From contig OX637287.1 of NCBI GenBank assembly GCA_951799445.1, forward strand, positions 43,119,724 through 43,183,723: a stretch of DNA of 64,000 nucleotides, in the 5' to 3' direction. Of this stretch, positions 11,319 through 22,629 are shown in pieces. The translations under genes were made by a program, and so were the position numbers. Every line of letters begins with the position of its first letter. Positions within the stretch are counted from its first letter, which is position 1. Origin of the DNA: Pseudisothecium myosuroides. Lineage: Eukaryota > Streptophyta > Bryopsida > Hypnales > Lembophyllaceae. The notes beneath the pieces are model-generated. The model was given only the letters and a program-made list of their open reading frames with translations, did not search any database and had not been told where the DNA came from.

Positions 11319-12667
11319 TTTGTTTTTCTTTTTTTTTGATAACAAATGGAAACCATTGTATTAAGTGAAAAAAGTAACTGCCAAGCCAAAGGCTGGACAA
11401 ATGAAGAGAAAATGAGCAAATGAAGAGAAGATGAACAACAAAAAGAAATGAGAACTAAGAGAACAAACAAAGAGGAGGACCCTCTTTGTTCTACCTAATA
11501 GAGTAACCGACCCTAGTAGCAAGAATTGGAGATTGTAACCAAATACTAGAGAATTTGGTCCAAATCCTATCGGAGTGTTGAAGACTACGTATAGAATCAA
11601 GGTCTGTCTTAAGAGCAGCAGCCCATCCTGAGTCAAGAAGGGCACTCCAAAGAGATGTGTGGAGAAGGATGGTAGGCCAACGATCTTGGGCAAAAACCAT
11701 ATGATTGCGCATGATCCAGCATAGCCATAAGGCAGCACCACGAACAATAGACCATATCGTGTGTACTCTATGGAACAATCTAGGTGTAGGAGTCCCAAAA
11801 ATACATTGGATGGCATCCAATCTTCGGTGAGGGCCTAAAATTGGAGACGCGCCACGGATATGATGCATCATCGATAGTGCATAGTCCCAAATTTCTTGGG
11901 ATCTCGAGCACTCAAAGAACCTATGTATAGGTGTCTCTATGACAAGAGAGTTGCAACAAACACAATTCGCATCAATCCCTAGAGCAATTTGAGCCCGCCA
12001 TGAGTTAACAGCAACGACATTATGCCAAATTGACCAAATGAAGGCCGCGTCCTTTTGAGGGCGGGCTTTGATCCAAATATCTCTCCAACATGGGACATAG
12101 GAATCCGGAAGGAGGGTGGGCCATTTCGTTGCTATGGGACGCTTCAGTTGGGTTGAGGTTGTAAGTAACTTACGACCAAGGGCAACCGTATACTCTATGA
12201 GCGGTTTGCCATTGGACCACTTCCATTGCTCTGGATCATACTGAAGAGACTGAATAAGACCTGAGAACAAGAGCTTGGGTGGACGTCTTCTTCCTTTCTT
12301 AACTTGGACAACACGAATTCTCCGCACAACGCCTCTATGAACCGAGGCAACTGCTACATCCAGAAGGAGAGATAATTGCCTAGAGTGGATGCCCATGGTG
12401 GCACGAGTAGAATCACCTATCAAAGAAATATCTTGAATTTGGAAACCGAATAACATAGGATTGGATTCAGACACCAACCATGTGATCTCTGGAAGTGCGT
12501 CATCAGGCAAGAAGTAGAGGCCGGCCCAATCCCCTACGGAGGCTAAACATGACTGGTCACTTAAAAATTGAAGTCAAGTATGAGGGATCTGAGAGATCAG
12601 AAAGAACCAATGGTGGCGCTCCATAGTAGTAAATGGAAATTCCTCTGAGATGGTCTCCCATGTCTTA
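11319..12667 (-). mobile_element. 5'-truncated LINE retrotransposon with zf-RVT domain
   Basis: This is a non-LTR (LINE) retrotransposon 3' fragment of 1.35 kb on the minus strand. The poly(A) tail appears as a T-rich run at 11319-11337. It is bracketed by a perfect 14-bp target duplication, AATCCTGAACCCTT, at 11305-11318 and 12668-12681. It carries the C-terminal part of the reverse transcriptase polyprotein ending in a zf-RVT domain. The target duplication proves the borders of this insertion. A 227-bp copy of the same 3' end lies at 20119-20345. Confidence 0.9.
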
Positions 12668-12670
12668 AAT
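11491..12670 (-). pseudogene. LINE reverse transcriptase C-terminal fragment (zf-RVT)
   Basis: The open part (12510-11491, 339 residues) ends a LINE ORF2-type protein. The zinc-binding reverse transcriptase domain (zf-RVT) is seen as C-x2-C ... H-x4-C in NCVCCNSLVIETPIHRFFEC, preceded by the usual W-rich WSIWHNVVAVNSWRAQ region. The same frame continues upstream from 12510 toward the 5' truncation near 12667 with one in-frame TGA at 12576-12574. The endonuclease and polymerase cores are missing through 5' truncation, so it is non-functional. The stop at 11491 is probably the native C-terminus because only about 170 bp of tail follow. The family call is strong; the protein itself is dead. Confidence 0.8.
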
Positions 12671-12681
12671 CCTGAACCCTT

Positions 12682-13840
12682 CAATGACAGGTAGGGAGTG
12701 AAACAAACTGTGAACTAGACCTGATGAAATCTCGGTTATTTACCACGGATAGAACTATTTTGAGTTTTCAATTGGAAATGTTCTCCAATTAGCATTGAGA
12801 GGTTGTAAAATACAAAATGACTCACCTAATAAATAGGTCTCAAGTTTTTACAAGGAGGTTCGCCAAACTGAATCTTCAAGTCAAGCATATGAATTTGTTT
12901 ATTCAAATTTTAAACAATCTACAGTAGTGTTTTTTCTTGAATTGTACACATTTTTTGCTTTTGCTTTTGTATAATTTTGTCAATTTCATCAAATTGATTA
13001 TAGTTGAAGAAGTTTATTTTTAAAGATTAAAGCATTGTTCTAGATTAATTATGAGAAATTATTTGGAAAAAGCATTGCTTCCGCAAGTACTCTGTTTATC
13101 ACCTAATATATAGACATGTATCTCTTAAGTGAAATTATGACCATTTACATCAATAAAGCTCAAATTACTTATCTAAAGTTAACTAGATAACCATTTCTAA
13201 GGCCTTGTTTATACTCGAATTGAGAATCCTTGAAGGAAACCTATCAAGGTCCATGGCTTATTCTTCAGAGATCAACCGTTGCAAGTTATGGCCTTCTGGA
13301 GGTAGTATATAATGAGTAGACTAGAGGAAGACACAAAAGTATCTAATCTTTTTTTTTTCTAATACATTTTCTAAACAAAAGCAACTCATAAATAATGCGA
13401 GTTCTTTTAAATGATTGTCTATGAGCTTGTTAATTCAAGGATCTTTGGAATTATAATCAAACCTGCTTCTACTAATGAACCTTGAGATGAACCTAACTGC
13501 AATTCCTGGAACCTCAAAACTCGTGCACTGTTCTACTACCAAGAGAAAGAATGATGTGGACAACACTTGTGTCTTCTGAGTTAAATTTTACAAATGCAAA
13601 AAAGTTACATTCTTTAGTCTTATCAATTTTGAAAGCTCTCATTGGTATCCACACCTTCTCACTTGTAATGTGAAAGAGGCTCTAAGCATCAGAATCGTCA
13701 CAATTTTGATTCTCTGAGCTTGGCCCCAATTCTCAACCGGATTTTGCTGTTAGCGGTCTGAAAGGCCAAGCCACATTGGATTGACACCCACGTGATACCA
13801 ACGCCATACTCATGTGCGCTACCCAGGTGATACCCACCGA
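12682..13840. other. Intergenic DNA upstream of the MOCOS-like gene
   Basis: AT-rich DNA with no recognised coding segment, repeat or RNA gene. Base composition begins to rise in GC after about 13680. Confidence 0.35.
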
Positions 13841-14948
13841 CCCATTACAGCCACTCACTAGTCCCTTACTATAGTCCCTTACTACAGCCTCTTCCTACAG
13901 GCTTCCTAGACTTACTACAGGGCCTAAAGCTTACTGTAGCTACGTAGTAAGCGCCCCCGGACTCCCGGAGCTTCCGGAGTCTTCGTCTGTTTATGTGTGA
14001 GTTCCACTCCCTTTCTCCCCGCACGCTTGGGGTCTCTTCTGCTTTTCAAACTTGTCCTCTTGCTAGTGCACCCAGTTCTCGATCACCCAAGTTCCGTTTT
14101 CTTGCGCCCACAGCTTGCAAATCCAGTTCGTGTCACAGTTCATTGGCAATCTGTAGATTCGTAATGAGCGGTCGTAGCTATGGTTCCCTGTTGCAGGAGC
14201 TTGCATTGGGAGCTTCGGTGCTCGATTCGGTGTTGATGTGGTCGGGCTCTGGAGATTGCGTGAGCTGCTGAAACATACAATGTTCAATTCTCCCGGGAAG
14301 CTGCGATCTCGGACCATGCCGGTACAGACTGACTCATCTTGTGTGCATTCGAGTCCATTCTGAATCGTGCAGTTGCTAGCTAGCTAGCTAAGGTTTTAGA
14401 GTCTATGGCATTGTCGGGTTTTGCTGGTGTAATCATGGTCGTTTTTTCAGAATGCGAACAGAGAGTTGGAAACTAGCAAGGACGAGTGTAGATCGGAGAG
14501 TGCATTGAAACTGCTGCAATTTCACTGAAATCGATCCATCTTTCACGAATCTGAAGTTGGTGAATTCTATAACGTTAAAAGTGTTGTAGTTTCTCGTCAA
14601 AGCCTTTAATCAGAAACAGATTTTGCGTGTAAGGATAATCCTGAAGTTGTTGAGTCTCAAGTTGGTGCATTCGGTAACTGGGTCGTAGTTTCCAAGTCTT
14701 GCAACTCTTGCATCCTGACGTATAATACGTTTTCTCGTTTGAAAGGGCAGTCTTTTCCGTTGAACCTTTGTTGAATGCTGTAATATAGAACTCCTGAGCA
14801 AAATATGATCGAGCTCAATCTGTAAGAATTAACTTCTAGCTGGGTGGTCAACTGTTACTAAATCTGAGGTTTTCGAAACTGAAGGACTGTGCTTGTGTGT
14901 GTGCGCTTGTCCTTTGTGTGCCCTTTCTAGATAGTAAGCGATGACGAG
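13840..14948 (+). promoter_or_regulatory. Probable promoter and 5'UTR (with intron) of the MOCOS-like gene
   Basis: GC content rises sharply from about 13730 and pyrimidine-rich tracts appear, as expected for a plant promoter/leader. A good 3' splice site, 'tgccctttctag', ends at 14930, only 18 bases before the start codon, which suggests a 5'UTR intron. The transcription start cannot be placed. Open frames within this stretch have no recognisable domains and are probably not coding. Confidence 0.4.
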
Positions 14949-14967
14949 ATGGACATTAACCGCATGA
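14941..14967 (+). promoter_or_regulatory. Overlapping upstream ORF at the MOCOS-like start
   Basis: An ATG at 14941 opens an eight-codon frame that ends with TGA at 14965-14967. It overlaps the main ATG (14949) out of frame, and its TGA overlaps the in-frame Met6 codon (ATG at 14964-14966) as ATGA. If this leader is transcribed, the uORF could reduce initiation at the first Met or favour reinitiation at Met6. Whether the leader contains 14941 depends on the transcription start and on the acceptor at 14930. Confidence 0.5.
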
Positions 14968-17900
14968 ACCTCCACCACATGCGCGAGTCCTCCGACCTCA
15001 CCCCCGTGAAGAAGCTCGAGCGCAGTCTGAAACACTCGATCGACGTAGAATCCATCCCCACCAGTCTCAAGATGAAGCAAACCTCCAGCGAAGGCGCCGT
15101 CTTCCTCTTCAAGGAACGAACTTCTGAACATTCCAACAGCGACCCCAACAGCAAACCCAACCATAACATTTGGACTTCTCGTCTAGACCTTCCGTTACAC
15201 TCCAACGGCGACAGTCGGCGAATCCTGGAACCCACCTTAACATCGATCAACACCACAAGACCTCCCAGTGGGTTGCAACCCAGTCGAAAGACGTTTCTGC
15301 AACAGCAAGAGCAAATGAATTCGAATTCGCCGAGGTTTCAAGCAGCAGGAGGGCATCCCACTATGCTCTCCAGTGTTGATAGCTTGGATCGAACTTCGTC
15401 GATTTCCTCCACGTGGTCGTCTCTTGATGGACATGTCACGGAGGAATTTGTGGATTTCAATGAGGCGGAGGCGAGGTTCTTGGAAGCCAATCGGGAATAC
15501 TCGGAGAGCTTGATGCTGGATATGGTGAGGAAGGATCAGTACCCGGAGTTGGCGGTGCAGCGGCAGACGTACTTGGATCACGCCAATTTTGCACTTGCCT
15601 CCAAGTTTCAGGTTCGTTGAATTCTGGTATCGGACAAAATTCTTTTCAGCTTATGCTTGGTAGAAGGCTCAGAACATGCTTAAGATGCGGTCACTAACGC
15701 TGGATCGGAGAGTCGTGAGAATATCGTTTTGCCAGTGTATGTTTTTTAGGAATCATGGCAGCTCCTTATAAATCAATAGTAGAGCCATTGATGGAGTAAT
15801 GCTACTTTTAGCTTCTGGTTTGGTTTAATGTAAGGCTTACTCCAAGTTTCAGGTTTGTTCAAGTCTATCTCACAACATTCTTTGTAGCTCTTGTTTCGTT
15901 GTTACAAGCTCAGAATATGATTAAGATGTGGACTCTACGTGTGGAGAATTGTGTGAGAATGTCATTGCTCTAGTGTATGCTTTTTAGTAATCATGGGACA
16001 CTGGTTATATAGATAAAAAAAAGTAGCACCATTGATGAGGGGTTGTAATATTAGCTTCCGATTTGTTGTAATGGAAGGCTTACATCAAAACGTGGCCTTG
16101 GAGTGGATTTCTAGTATAGAAACAGGGTCTGATATTCTAGGTGGGCAATGATAATGTAAGTTTTGAAGGGAACTAGAAAATACGACTTTGTAGATTCTGA
16201 TGCTGAGGGTGCTGTCAATGAACCACTCGTTTATTGAAATGGTTTCTTGGACGAGCGAAATCTCTATCAGATCTGGTTATTAGATCAAGACGATTATAAG
16301 ACCCACCCCATTTATGTAGTTAACATGTTACGTTTAGCCTCTGACTTTGTAATCTCGTAAGGTTTACATCGATCAAAATGGGGCTTCAGATTGGATAACT
16401 AGAATAGAAAAAGGTTAATCTAATTTAGAACGAAGCGGGCAATAATGGGTTTGTAATCTTTGGAGGGGACTAGGATCCACGATTTTGTAGATTCTAGTGC
16501 AGAGGCTGTTGTCGATCAATGTACTCTTCAGTAGAAGTGGTTATTGTAGCGTTTCGAAGCTGTAAGTACCTTTCATAACTGGTTTCATAAACTGACGTTG
16601 TCCCATTGAACATTTGTACAGACTGAGGAGCACACGCGAGTAGTGATGGCGGAGGAGCACTGTTTGGGCAACAACTTAGCCAGTCACCTGCGCCAGCACG
16701 TTTCGGATGTGCAGACGCGCTTGCTGCGCATGTTCAACACGTCCAGAGTCAAATACTCGGTGGTGTTCACAACAAGCTACCGCACGGCGTATCGGCTGGT
16801 GGCCAATGCGTACCCGTTCCGAAAAAGCAGCCCGGTCTTGGTGTGCCAAGATAACCACGAATGTGTTCGACAGGTACATTTTAATTGCCCTTCTCCTGCC
16901 CAACAGGGAAGTCGATGTTCCAGAGGTTGCAGTTAGTCTCCGGGGGACTTTCTTCGAAGATTTTACAGGGGCTAACAATGTTAGCACAGAAGCTCCGTTT
17001 CGTTTATTCATTTCCTAGCTCCAGGGCACGCTTCCGAAACCACAGATCTATGCCAGTCCTGTTAATAGAGTCTGTGCACTTGAAAGTCGCAACTTTGTGT
17101 CCATTATGTCTAGCTCGTAATCCCTGGTATTTGTTACACTTCTGGTCATATTCGTGATTTTGGCATAATTTCCAGAGATTGGCATTTTTCCCGATGCGCT
17201 TCAGGAACCACAAATCTTTGCCAGTTCTAGTTATTAGAGTCTGAGTTTCAAAATCACAATTTTGGCTTTTAGAAACGTGATGTCTTCACCAAGCTGATGA
17301 TAATGCTTCTGTGCTATTTGCATTACTAACATCTCTGCAACATGTGATGTTTTGTGTTAGTAACATGTGTTGTGTTGTGTTTCCAGCTCATCAACGCCGC
17401 CGTGGCCGTGGGCGGCCAACCAATCCTCGCTCCCCTCGGAGAAAACGACTTCTGCATGACGAAACCCAATCTCGTTCCTTTACTCAAACGCCGCTTCTTC
17501 CATCCATCTGGCAGCCTCTTCATCTACCCCGCCCAATCCTCCATCACCGGCATCCAACACTCCCTGGACTGGATCTCCAAAGCCCATAAATCCGGCTGGC
17601 AAGTCCTGCTCGACGCTTCCACTCTCATCCCCACCGCCCTTCTCGACCTCTCCCACCACCTCCCGGACTTCGTCATCGGCTCCTTCGAAAACATGGTCGG
17701 CTACCCTTCCAGCATGGGCTTCGTCCTCATCAAACGCTCCTCCTTCTGCGTCTCCGTCAACCGCATCCCTGAAACCGAATTCACCGAGTCGGACACCACC
17801 ATCACTTTAACTTCCAAAGTGCCTTACTGGCATGGTGAAGATTACCACATTGTCTGTGAAGATGAAAGCCCCCCTTTTCTCCTCTTCGCAAGCCTGAACT

Positions 17901-18418
17901 TCGGGTTACAACACCTGGAATCACTGGGTCTCCCCACTGTCAACAAGCGAGTGAAAGCGCTCTCGCTGTGGATAGTGCATAACTTGAAATCCTTGCGACA
18001 TGAGGATGAGTTTTGGCACTTGGTAAATGTGTACAGTCCATTCACGGAGGAGAATCGGGGGAACATCGTCTCGTTTAATGTCTTGGACTGCACTGGGGAG
18101 CATATTAAGCCCATGTTGGTGAAGAGGATTGCGGCGAAGTATCGAATTGCGGTAGGAGTAGGCTCGGTGCCAGTGAATCCTGGGGTGGCGAATTTGTTGG
18201 GGCCGCCGAATCAGAGGAAGAAGAATTTGAGTGTGTTTCAGGAGAGAGTGGCGGAGTTCACGTGTGTGCAAGTCTCCTTGGGGCCGGTGTCAAACTTTGA
18301 AGACGCCTATCGGTTGGTGCAGTTTTTGATGTGTTTCAGGAATCCGGAGTTTGTGGAGACGCAGGCGGCGAAGCTCAAGGAAGAGTCGGGGACGAGGATG
18401 AGCTTGCGGCATGCGTGA
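14949..18418 (+). CDS. Molybdenum cofactor sulfurase-like PLP-fold protein (three exons)
   Basis: The gene model joins 14949-15611, 16622-16873 and 17387-18418. Both introns have GT/AG ends and are phase 0, giving 648 residues. The N-terminal ~150 residues are Ser-rich and probably disordered. An NifS/class V aminotransferase-like fold follows: 'YLDHANFAL' at the end of exon 1, 'FTTSYRTAYRLV' in exon 2 and 'LLDASTLIP' in exon 3. The C-terminal part ends with 'VSLGPVSNFEDAYRLVQFL'. This layout matches plant MOCOS-like proteins (the At4g37100/At5g51920 group) that lack the MOSC domain. At the site of the PLP-binding lysine (SFYK in true cofactor sulfurases) this protein has SFEN, so sulfurase activity is doubtful. 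An upstream out-of-frame ATG at 14941 overlaps the start. Exon structure is well supported; the molecular function is unknown. Confidence 0.88.
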
Positions 18419-19817
18419 ATGGGGAGACTTCTTGGGATGTTAGTTTTGGCAGAGCTGGAATTTTGAGTGGCTCTGGTTTAGATTTTGCCTGGAAATCTGC
18501 AGCTTCGGGCCTTGGGCACTTCGGATGTTTTCGTAGAAATACTTGCCAAGGTTGTTGAGGAGTGAGTGACCGGGCAAAGTGCTTGAATATTTTGAGCTGG
18601 ACTGAGTTCAATGGCGTGATTTGATCACGGCGGTGGAAAGGATATTGAATTGGCGGAGCTGTTGGTGGAATGGAAGCTTATTGTAACTGCGATGTTTAGA
18701 TTGGGAAGCAGATCGAGCTTGAATTCCGAGGTGGCACTCTTGCTTTTCAGGTAATGATCCAAACTCCAACTATTCTCGTGATTTGGAAAGAAATTTCCAT
18801 TGAATTTGCAAATTTTAGTTACAATGGCAGAGTTTTGCACTAAAATACTCGATCCTAGCAATCAAATGGACTTTAAACCACTTGTGTAATTCAATCGAAA
18901 TTCCAGGCTTTCAAACCTCAGATCTATATACCAGTCCTAGTTTTCCGTTGACAGTTCAGTTTCCAGAGCTTTGGGCACTTGCTCTAAGTACTTATTTATA
19001 GCTCTAGGCACTTGCATCCTGGTTATATTCATAGTTGTATATAGCTCTGAGGACTGGGACGTTTATAGTTATATTCCAAGTTATTTAAAGCTCTGGCTAT
19101 TCTGAGCTTCAATTCGTTTCCTTGAATATGTCCATTTACGTAGACTTTTGGGAATTGCTGTCTGATCGTGCATTGTTCGGTTTGTGAAACAGATACCGAA
19201 GTCGCGGTGAAGAATAAGCCCTTGCAGGAGTTCCAGCTTCACCGGCTGTGTAATTTAGACATCTAGACTTGCATGCCCTGTTTGTAAGCCGGGCAATCAT
19301 CGATCATGAATTGATGATTAGGCTGTACAGTGTTAGGATACTCACATCACTTCAAATTCTCAACATGGTTTGAAGAATGTGGGACGACAGATCTATAAAT
19401 ATTCCATCAAATGTGAATGGACTTCTTCAATTTTCCAAAGTGTCTTGTGTAGTTGTGTTTTTGATTGTGATCGAGACCTTGCAATGACCACAGGAATGCT
19501 ATTTCACTAAACCATGTTCCTTGTTTTAAGTCGAAGGCTGCTCAGATTGACTGTGAATGTTACGAAATTTTCTTATAACTCAAAACATTAATTTTGAGAA
19601 GTTGACCCCTATTGTGAGAATGTTGTAGTAAGCAATTCACATCCTGTGGTTTTGCTTACCCTGCCCCCTAAAACCCTAAATTAGATGCGAAAATTGAAAT
19701 AGAAATGAACTTCAAATATTATTTCTGAGAAGAGATGATAGAAGTGCTTGCAAAATGAAATTGCCATAACTTTCATTTCATCAATCAAAATAGAATGACT
19801 GATTAAAAATTTCCTGA
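18419..19817 (+). other. 3'UTR/downstream region of the MOCOS-like gene and intergenic DNA
   Basis: Sequence directly after the stop is still gene-like in composition for some hundred bases and probably holds the 3'UTR; I see no decisive poly(A) signal. No further domain was recognised before the MITE at 19818. Confidence 0.35.
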
Positions 19818-19968
19818 TGGGTAATTTCATTAAAATGGCGGTATTCCAAGTGCCACTTTGACGGTGTGCCATTTTCGCCATCTAGGACATGTGTAGATTA
19901 AGAACGGCCATTCTAAATTGTTTTCATGCCATTTTAAAATAATATCGCCATTTTAATGACATTGCCCA
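19818..19968. mobile_element. Family C MITE, copy 1
   Basis: A 151-bp element starts tgggtaatttcattaaaatg and ends with the inverted cattttaatgacattgccca. It is highly similar throughout to the element at 21688-21839. It is non-coding. Confidence 0.7.
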
Positions 19969-20118
19969 TCCTTCTACAAATAAACGTTCAAATCAAATAT
20001 GTTTGAAAAAAGAAGAAGTGGTAGAATTCTTTGTTATCTGGATTACTCAATTTTTCTCCTCAAATATAAAATTTTTTTATCTTAATTTTGCAATGATTAC
20101 CAGAATCTCTCCAAACAA

Positions 20119-20345
20119 TTTTTTTTTTTTTTTTTTTTTTGAACAAATGGAACGAACCATTGCATTAAAAAAAACACCCGGGTACAACAATCCAAGCTCA
20201 AGAGTTGGACATTGAAGAGATAAGAGCAAGAGACAAAAGAAAAATAACTACTAAAACAGACAAAGGGGAGGGCCCTTCTTGTTCCAGATAATGCATGAGT
20301 CTAGCCTACTAGCAAGAACCGGAGAGTGAATCCAAATGTTATCAA
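20119..20345 (-). mobile_element. 5'-truncated LINE copy with target duplication
   Basis: A 227-bp minus-strand LINE 3' end has a long poly(T) run on the plus strand (poly(A) tail). Its body matches the 3' end of the 11319-12667 LINE ('ggaacgaaccattgcattaa'; 'ctactagcaagaaccggaga'). Perfect 10-bp target duplications CTCCAAACAA lie at 20109-20118 and 20346-20355. Confidence 0.8.
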
Positions 20346-20589
20346 CTCCAAACAAATTTTGATATGAAGATGATAGTGACTTAGAGGAGTTAATACACTA
20401 AACATATCAAAAAAAAAAAAAAAAAAAAAAATTAATTAATGAGAAATTCAAAGTCACTTGAGCTTGCCTAAGAATGGAAAAATTCATTTTGGTTATAAGA
20501 AGGCTTTGGGAGGTAAGAGCATGCTCACGTAGGTCCACATTTATTTGTAAGGGTTGATTGAATAACCCCGACATATATTACACTAGGTT
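20346..20589. repeat. Short AT-rich spacer with a poly(A) run
   Basis: Contains a run of about 25 A residues near 20408-20431 with no target duplication recognised around it. No gene. Confidence 0.35.
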
Positions 20590-20960
20590 ATTGCATTTCC
20601 CGGGTATGCAACTTATGTATTATATACAAGGGTCATCAGCATTAAAATAGCTTAGAAGATGGCTTTTGTAAAATTTATATCAAATTAAAAGACCAAAAAC
20701 TTAGAAGGAGACCAAATTTAAAAAATAAATGTAGGAAATGTTGGGTTGCATACATATTAGAAAAAAACTGACAATATATATAAAGAATTTTAAAATACCT
20801 ACGTATAGTTTTTAAAATTCCATATAAGAAATTCCTTCCAATTAAAATTAAATTTTTATTAAAAAGCCCCCAAATTTGGATAGCTTATTCCATGATACAT
20901 ATATTTAAAAAAATTATATAATTAGGTTTTTTAATGCAATTATTGTCCTCAAAAAAAATT
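20590..20960 (-). repeat. Family G interspersed repeat, inverted copy
   Basis: The reverse complement aligns with 34870-35490. Shared blocks are the 'aggacaataatagcattaaa' type start, 'tttaattggaaggaa', and the 'gcatacccgggaaatgcaat'-like end. It is non-coding and AT-rich. No terminal inverted repeats or target duplication were identified. Confidence 0.45.
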
Positions 20961-21380
20961 CATTTCATATTACACTTTTGGATTCCTTGTTAAGAGGGCT
21001 ACAAGAATTTTCTACATTAAAAAAAATTATGACATCTCGGGGGGGTCACACCCTTAAAATTTTAGTAACCACGTGCAATAATGGGGTATTTAATGGGGGG
21101 GTATTTATCTCCCTTCCATCTTTTTTTCCCTCCCTATTGGTAAATAAAAAGCTATTGGCATGTATTTATGAGCACCCTATTTTTTTTATAAATGGGTGGA
21201 GAGTCTTTTTTTTGGCACCCTATTTTTTTCTACATTTTAGAACTACAAAATACCAAAAGGAATGTGAACACATTGCAAAAGCAATAACGCGAGCAAAAAG
21301 TTTTCCATAACATTGGAAGTAGTACCAATGCAACACACAATACCAGCAATGTACCATTGAAACTCCCAGCTTGAACCAAA

Positions 21381-21590
21381 GTTGTTTCCCACCTAAACCA
21401 CCAAATTAAGTTAAGTTAAAGCGCTTAATTAAAAGATAATTCAAGTTCAATACAACTCACCCATCCATCCCCCGAAATGTTTAAGTTGTTTCCCACCTAA
21501 ACCACCAAATTAAGTTAAATTAAGGCACTTAATTAAAAATTAATTCAAATTCAAGACAACTCACCCATCCAACCCCTCAAAACAATTAAT
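21381..21590. repeat. Two-copy tandem repeat, 104-bp unit
   Basis: The block starting gttgtttcccacctaaacca at 21381 repeats at 21485, followed by 'ccaaattaagttaa' and 'acaactcacccatcca' in both copies. It is non-coding. Confidence 0.65.
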
Positions 21591-21687
21591 TAGAAAACTG
21601 AACCTACTAAGGAATTTCAGGGGTATCCAATGTTTGACACCCTAGTTTTTTCCTACTATACTAAAAAATGAAGGCTTTTTCCATACA

Positions 21688-21839
21688 TGGGCAATTTCGT
21701 TAAAATGGCAGTATTCCAAGTGCCACTTTGACGGTGTGCCATTTTCACCATCTAGGATTGGTATAGATTTCAGAACGGCCATTCTGAATTGTTTTCATGC
21801 CATTTAAAAAAAATATCGCCATTTTAATGAAATTGCCCA
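21688..21839. mobile_element. Family C MITE, copy 2
   Basis: A 152-bp element with termini tgggcaatttcgttaaaatg and cattttaatgaaattgccca forms a near-perfect about 20-bp inverted repeat. It is flanked by a possible TACA direct repeat (21684-21687 and 21840-21843). It is near-identical to copy 1, suggesting recent activity. Confidence 0.75.
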
Positions 21840-22629
21840 TACACCCTATTTTTTTTATAAACGCACTAAGCACATATTACCAATACTATGGTAGATCTAC
21901 CAAAAGTATAAATTTTTCCTTCAATGAATTAAATTGACCCTATTTTTTATCTCACGCCATTTTCTACTGCATTGATGGTCTCCCCCCCAAGTATGACATT
22001 TAAAATTGGACTAATGGGTTGTGGCAAGAAAGACCTGCTGTTTTTGTTCCACTTTTGGCAAATTTTGGCCATTTGGGAAGACTTCATGGTGAAGAGATTC
22101 CACTAAAATATTGGTCTTGAAACCATTTGTAATGTTCAAAATTGAGCACACAAGGGAGCCCTATTTGCATGAACATAGAAGACATAAAATAAAATATTTT
22201 TAAATTCCCCTCAGTAGAACCATGACTTACTACTATGAGAATACACCATAGATATTTCAACCCTAAATCATTAAATTTGGGGACTCCAAAGTACTCAAAA
22301 CCCCTAAAACTCAAAACGTGACATATTAATTTAATTTATTTTTAAATATAAAATTATTTTTAAAAATTTCTAAAAAATATGAGATATGATTACATTCAAG
22401 ACAAACATCTCCAATAAAAATTTCAAGTTCATGCGAGTTAGGCTTCAAAAGTTATTGAAAAAAAAAGTTTCGGAACTCTTCCTATGACAAATAACTAATA
22501 CAAGTCTTTCTTGCAACAACCCTAAAGTGCATTATAAGTGATTATAATCAGGGACATATAATATGAGAGTTGTGTAACCGCGCTACATCTAATGTTGACC
22601 AGAGTAGCATTTGAACTTCATTCCCAATA
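21840..22629. other. AT-rich intergenic DNA
   Basis: No gene seen. A short stretch near 22530-22580 ('aagtgattataatc') is an inverted fragment of the family G repeat at 33815 and 34985. Confidence 0.35.

Noticed and set aside
13993..14271. 92-residue frame upstream of the MOCOS-like gene
   Set aside because: Low-information sequence in the probable leader, with no domain and no link by splicing to the main frame.
14063..15581. Minus-strand frames of 84-114 residues across the first exon of the MOCOS-like gene
   Set aside because: Shadows of the plus-strand exon. The plus-strand model has consistent splice sites and homology through three exons.
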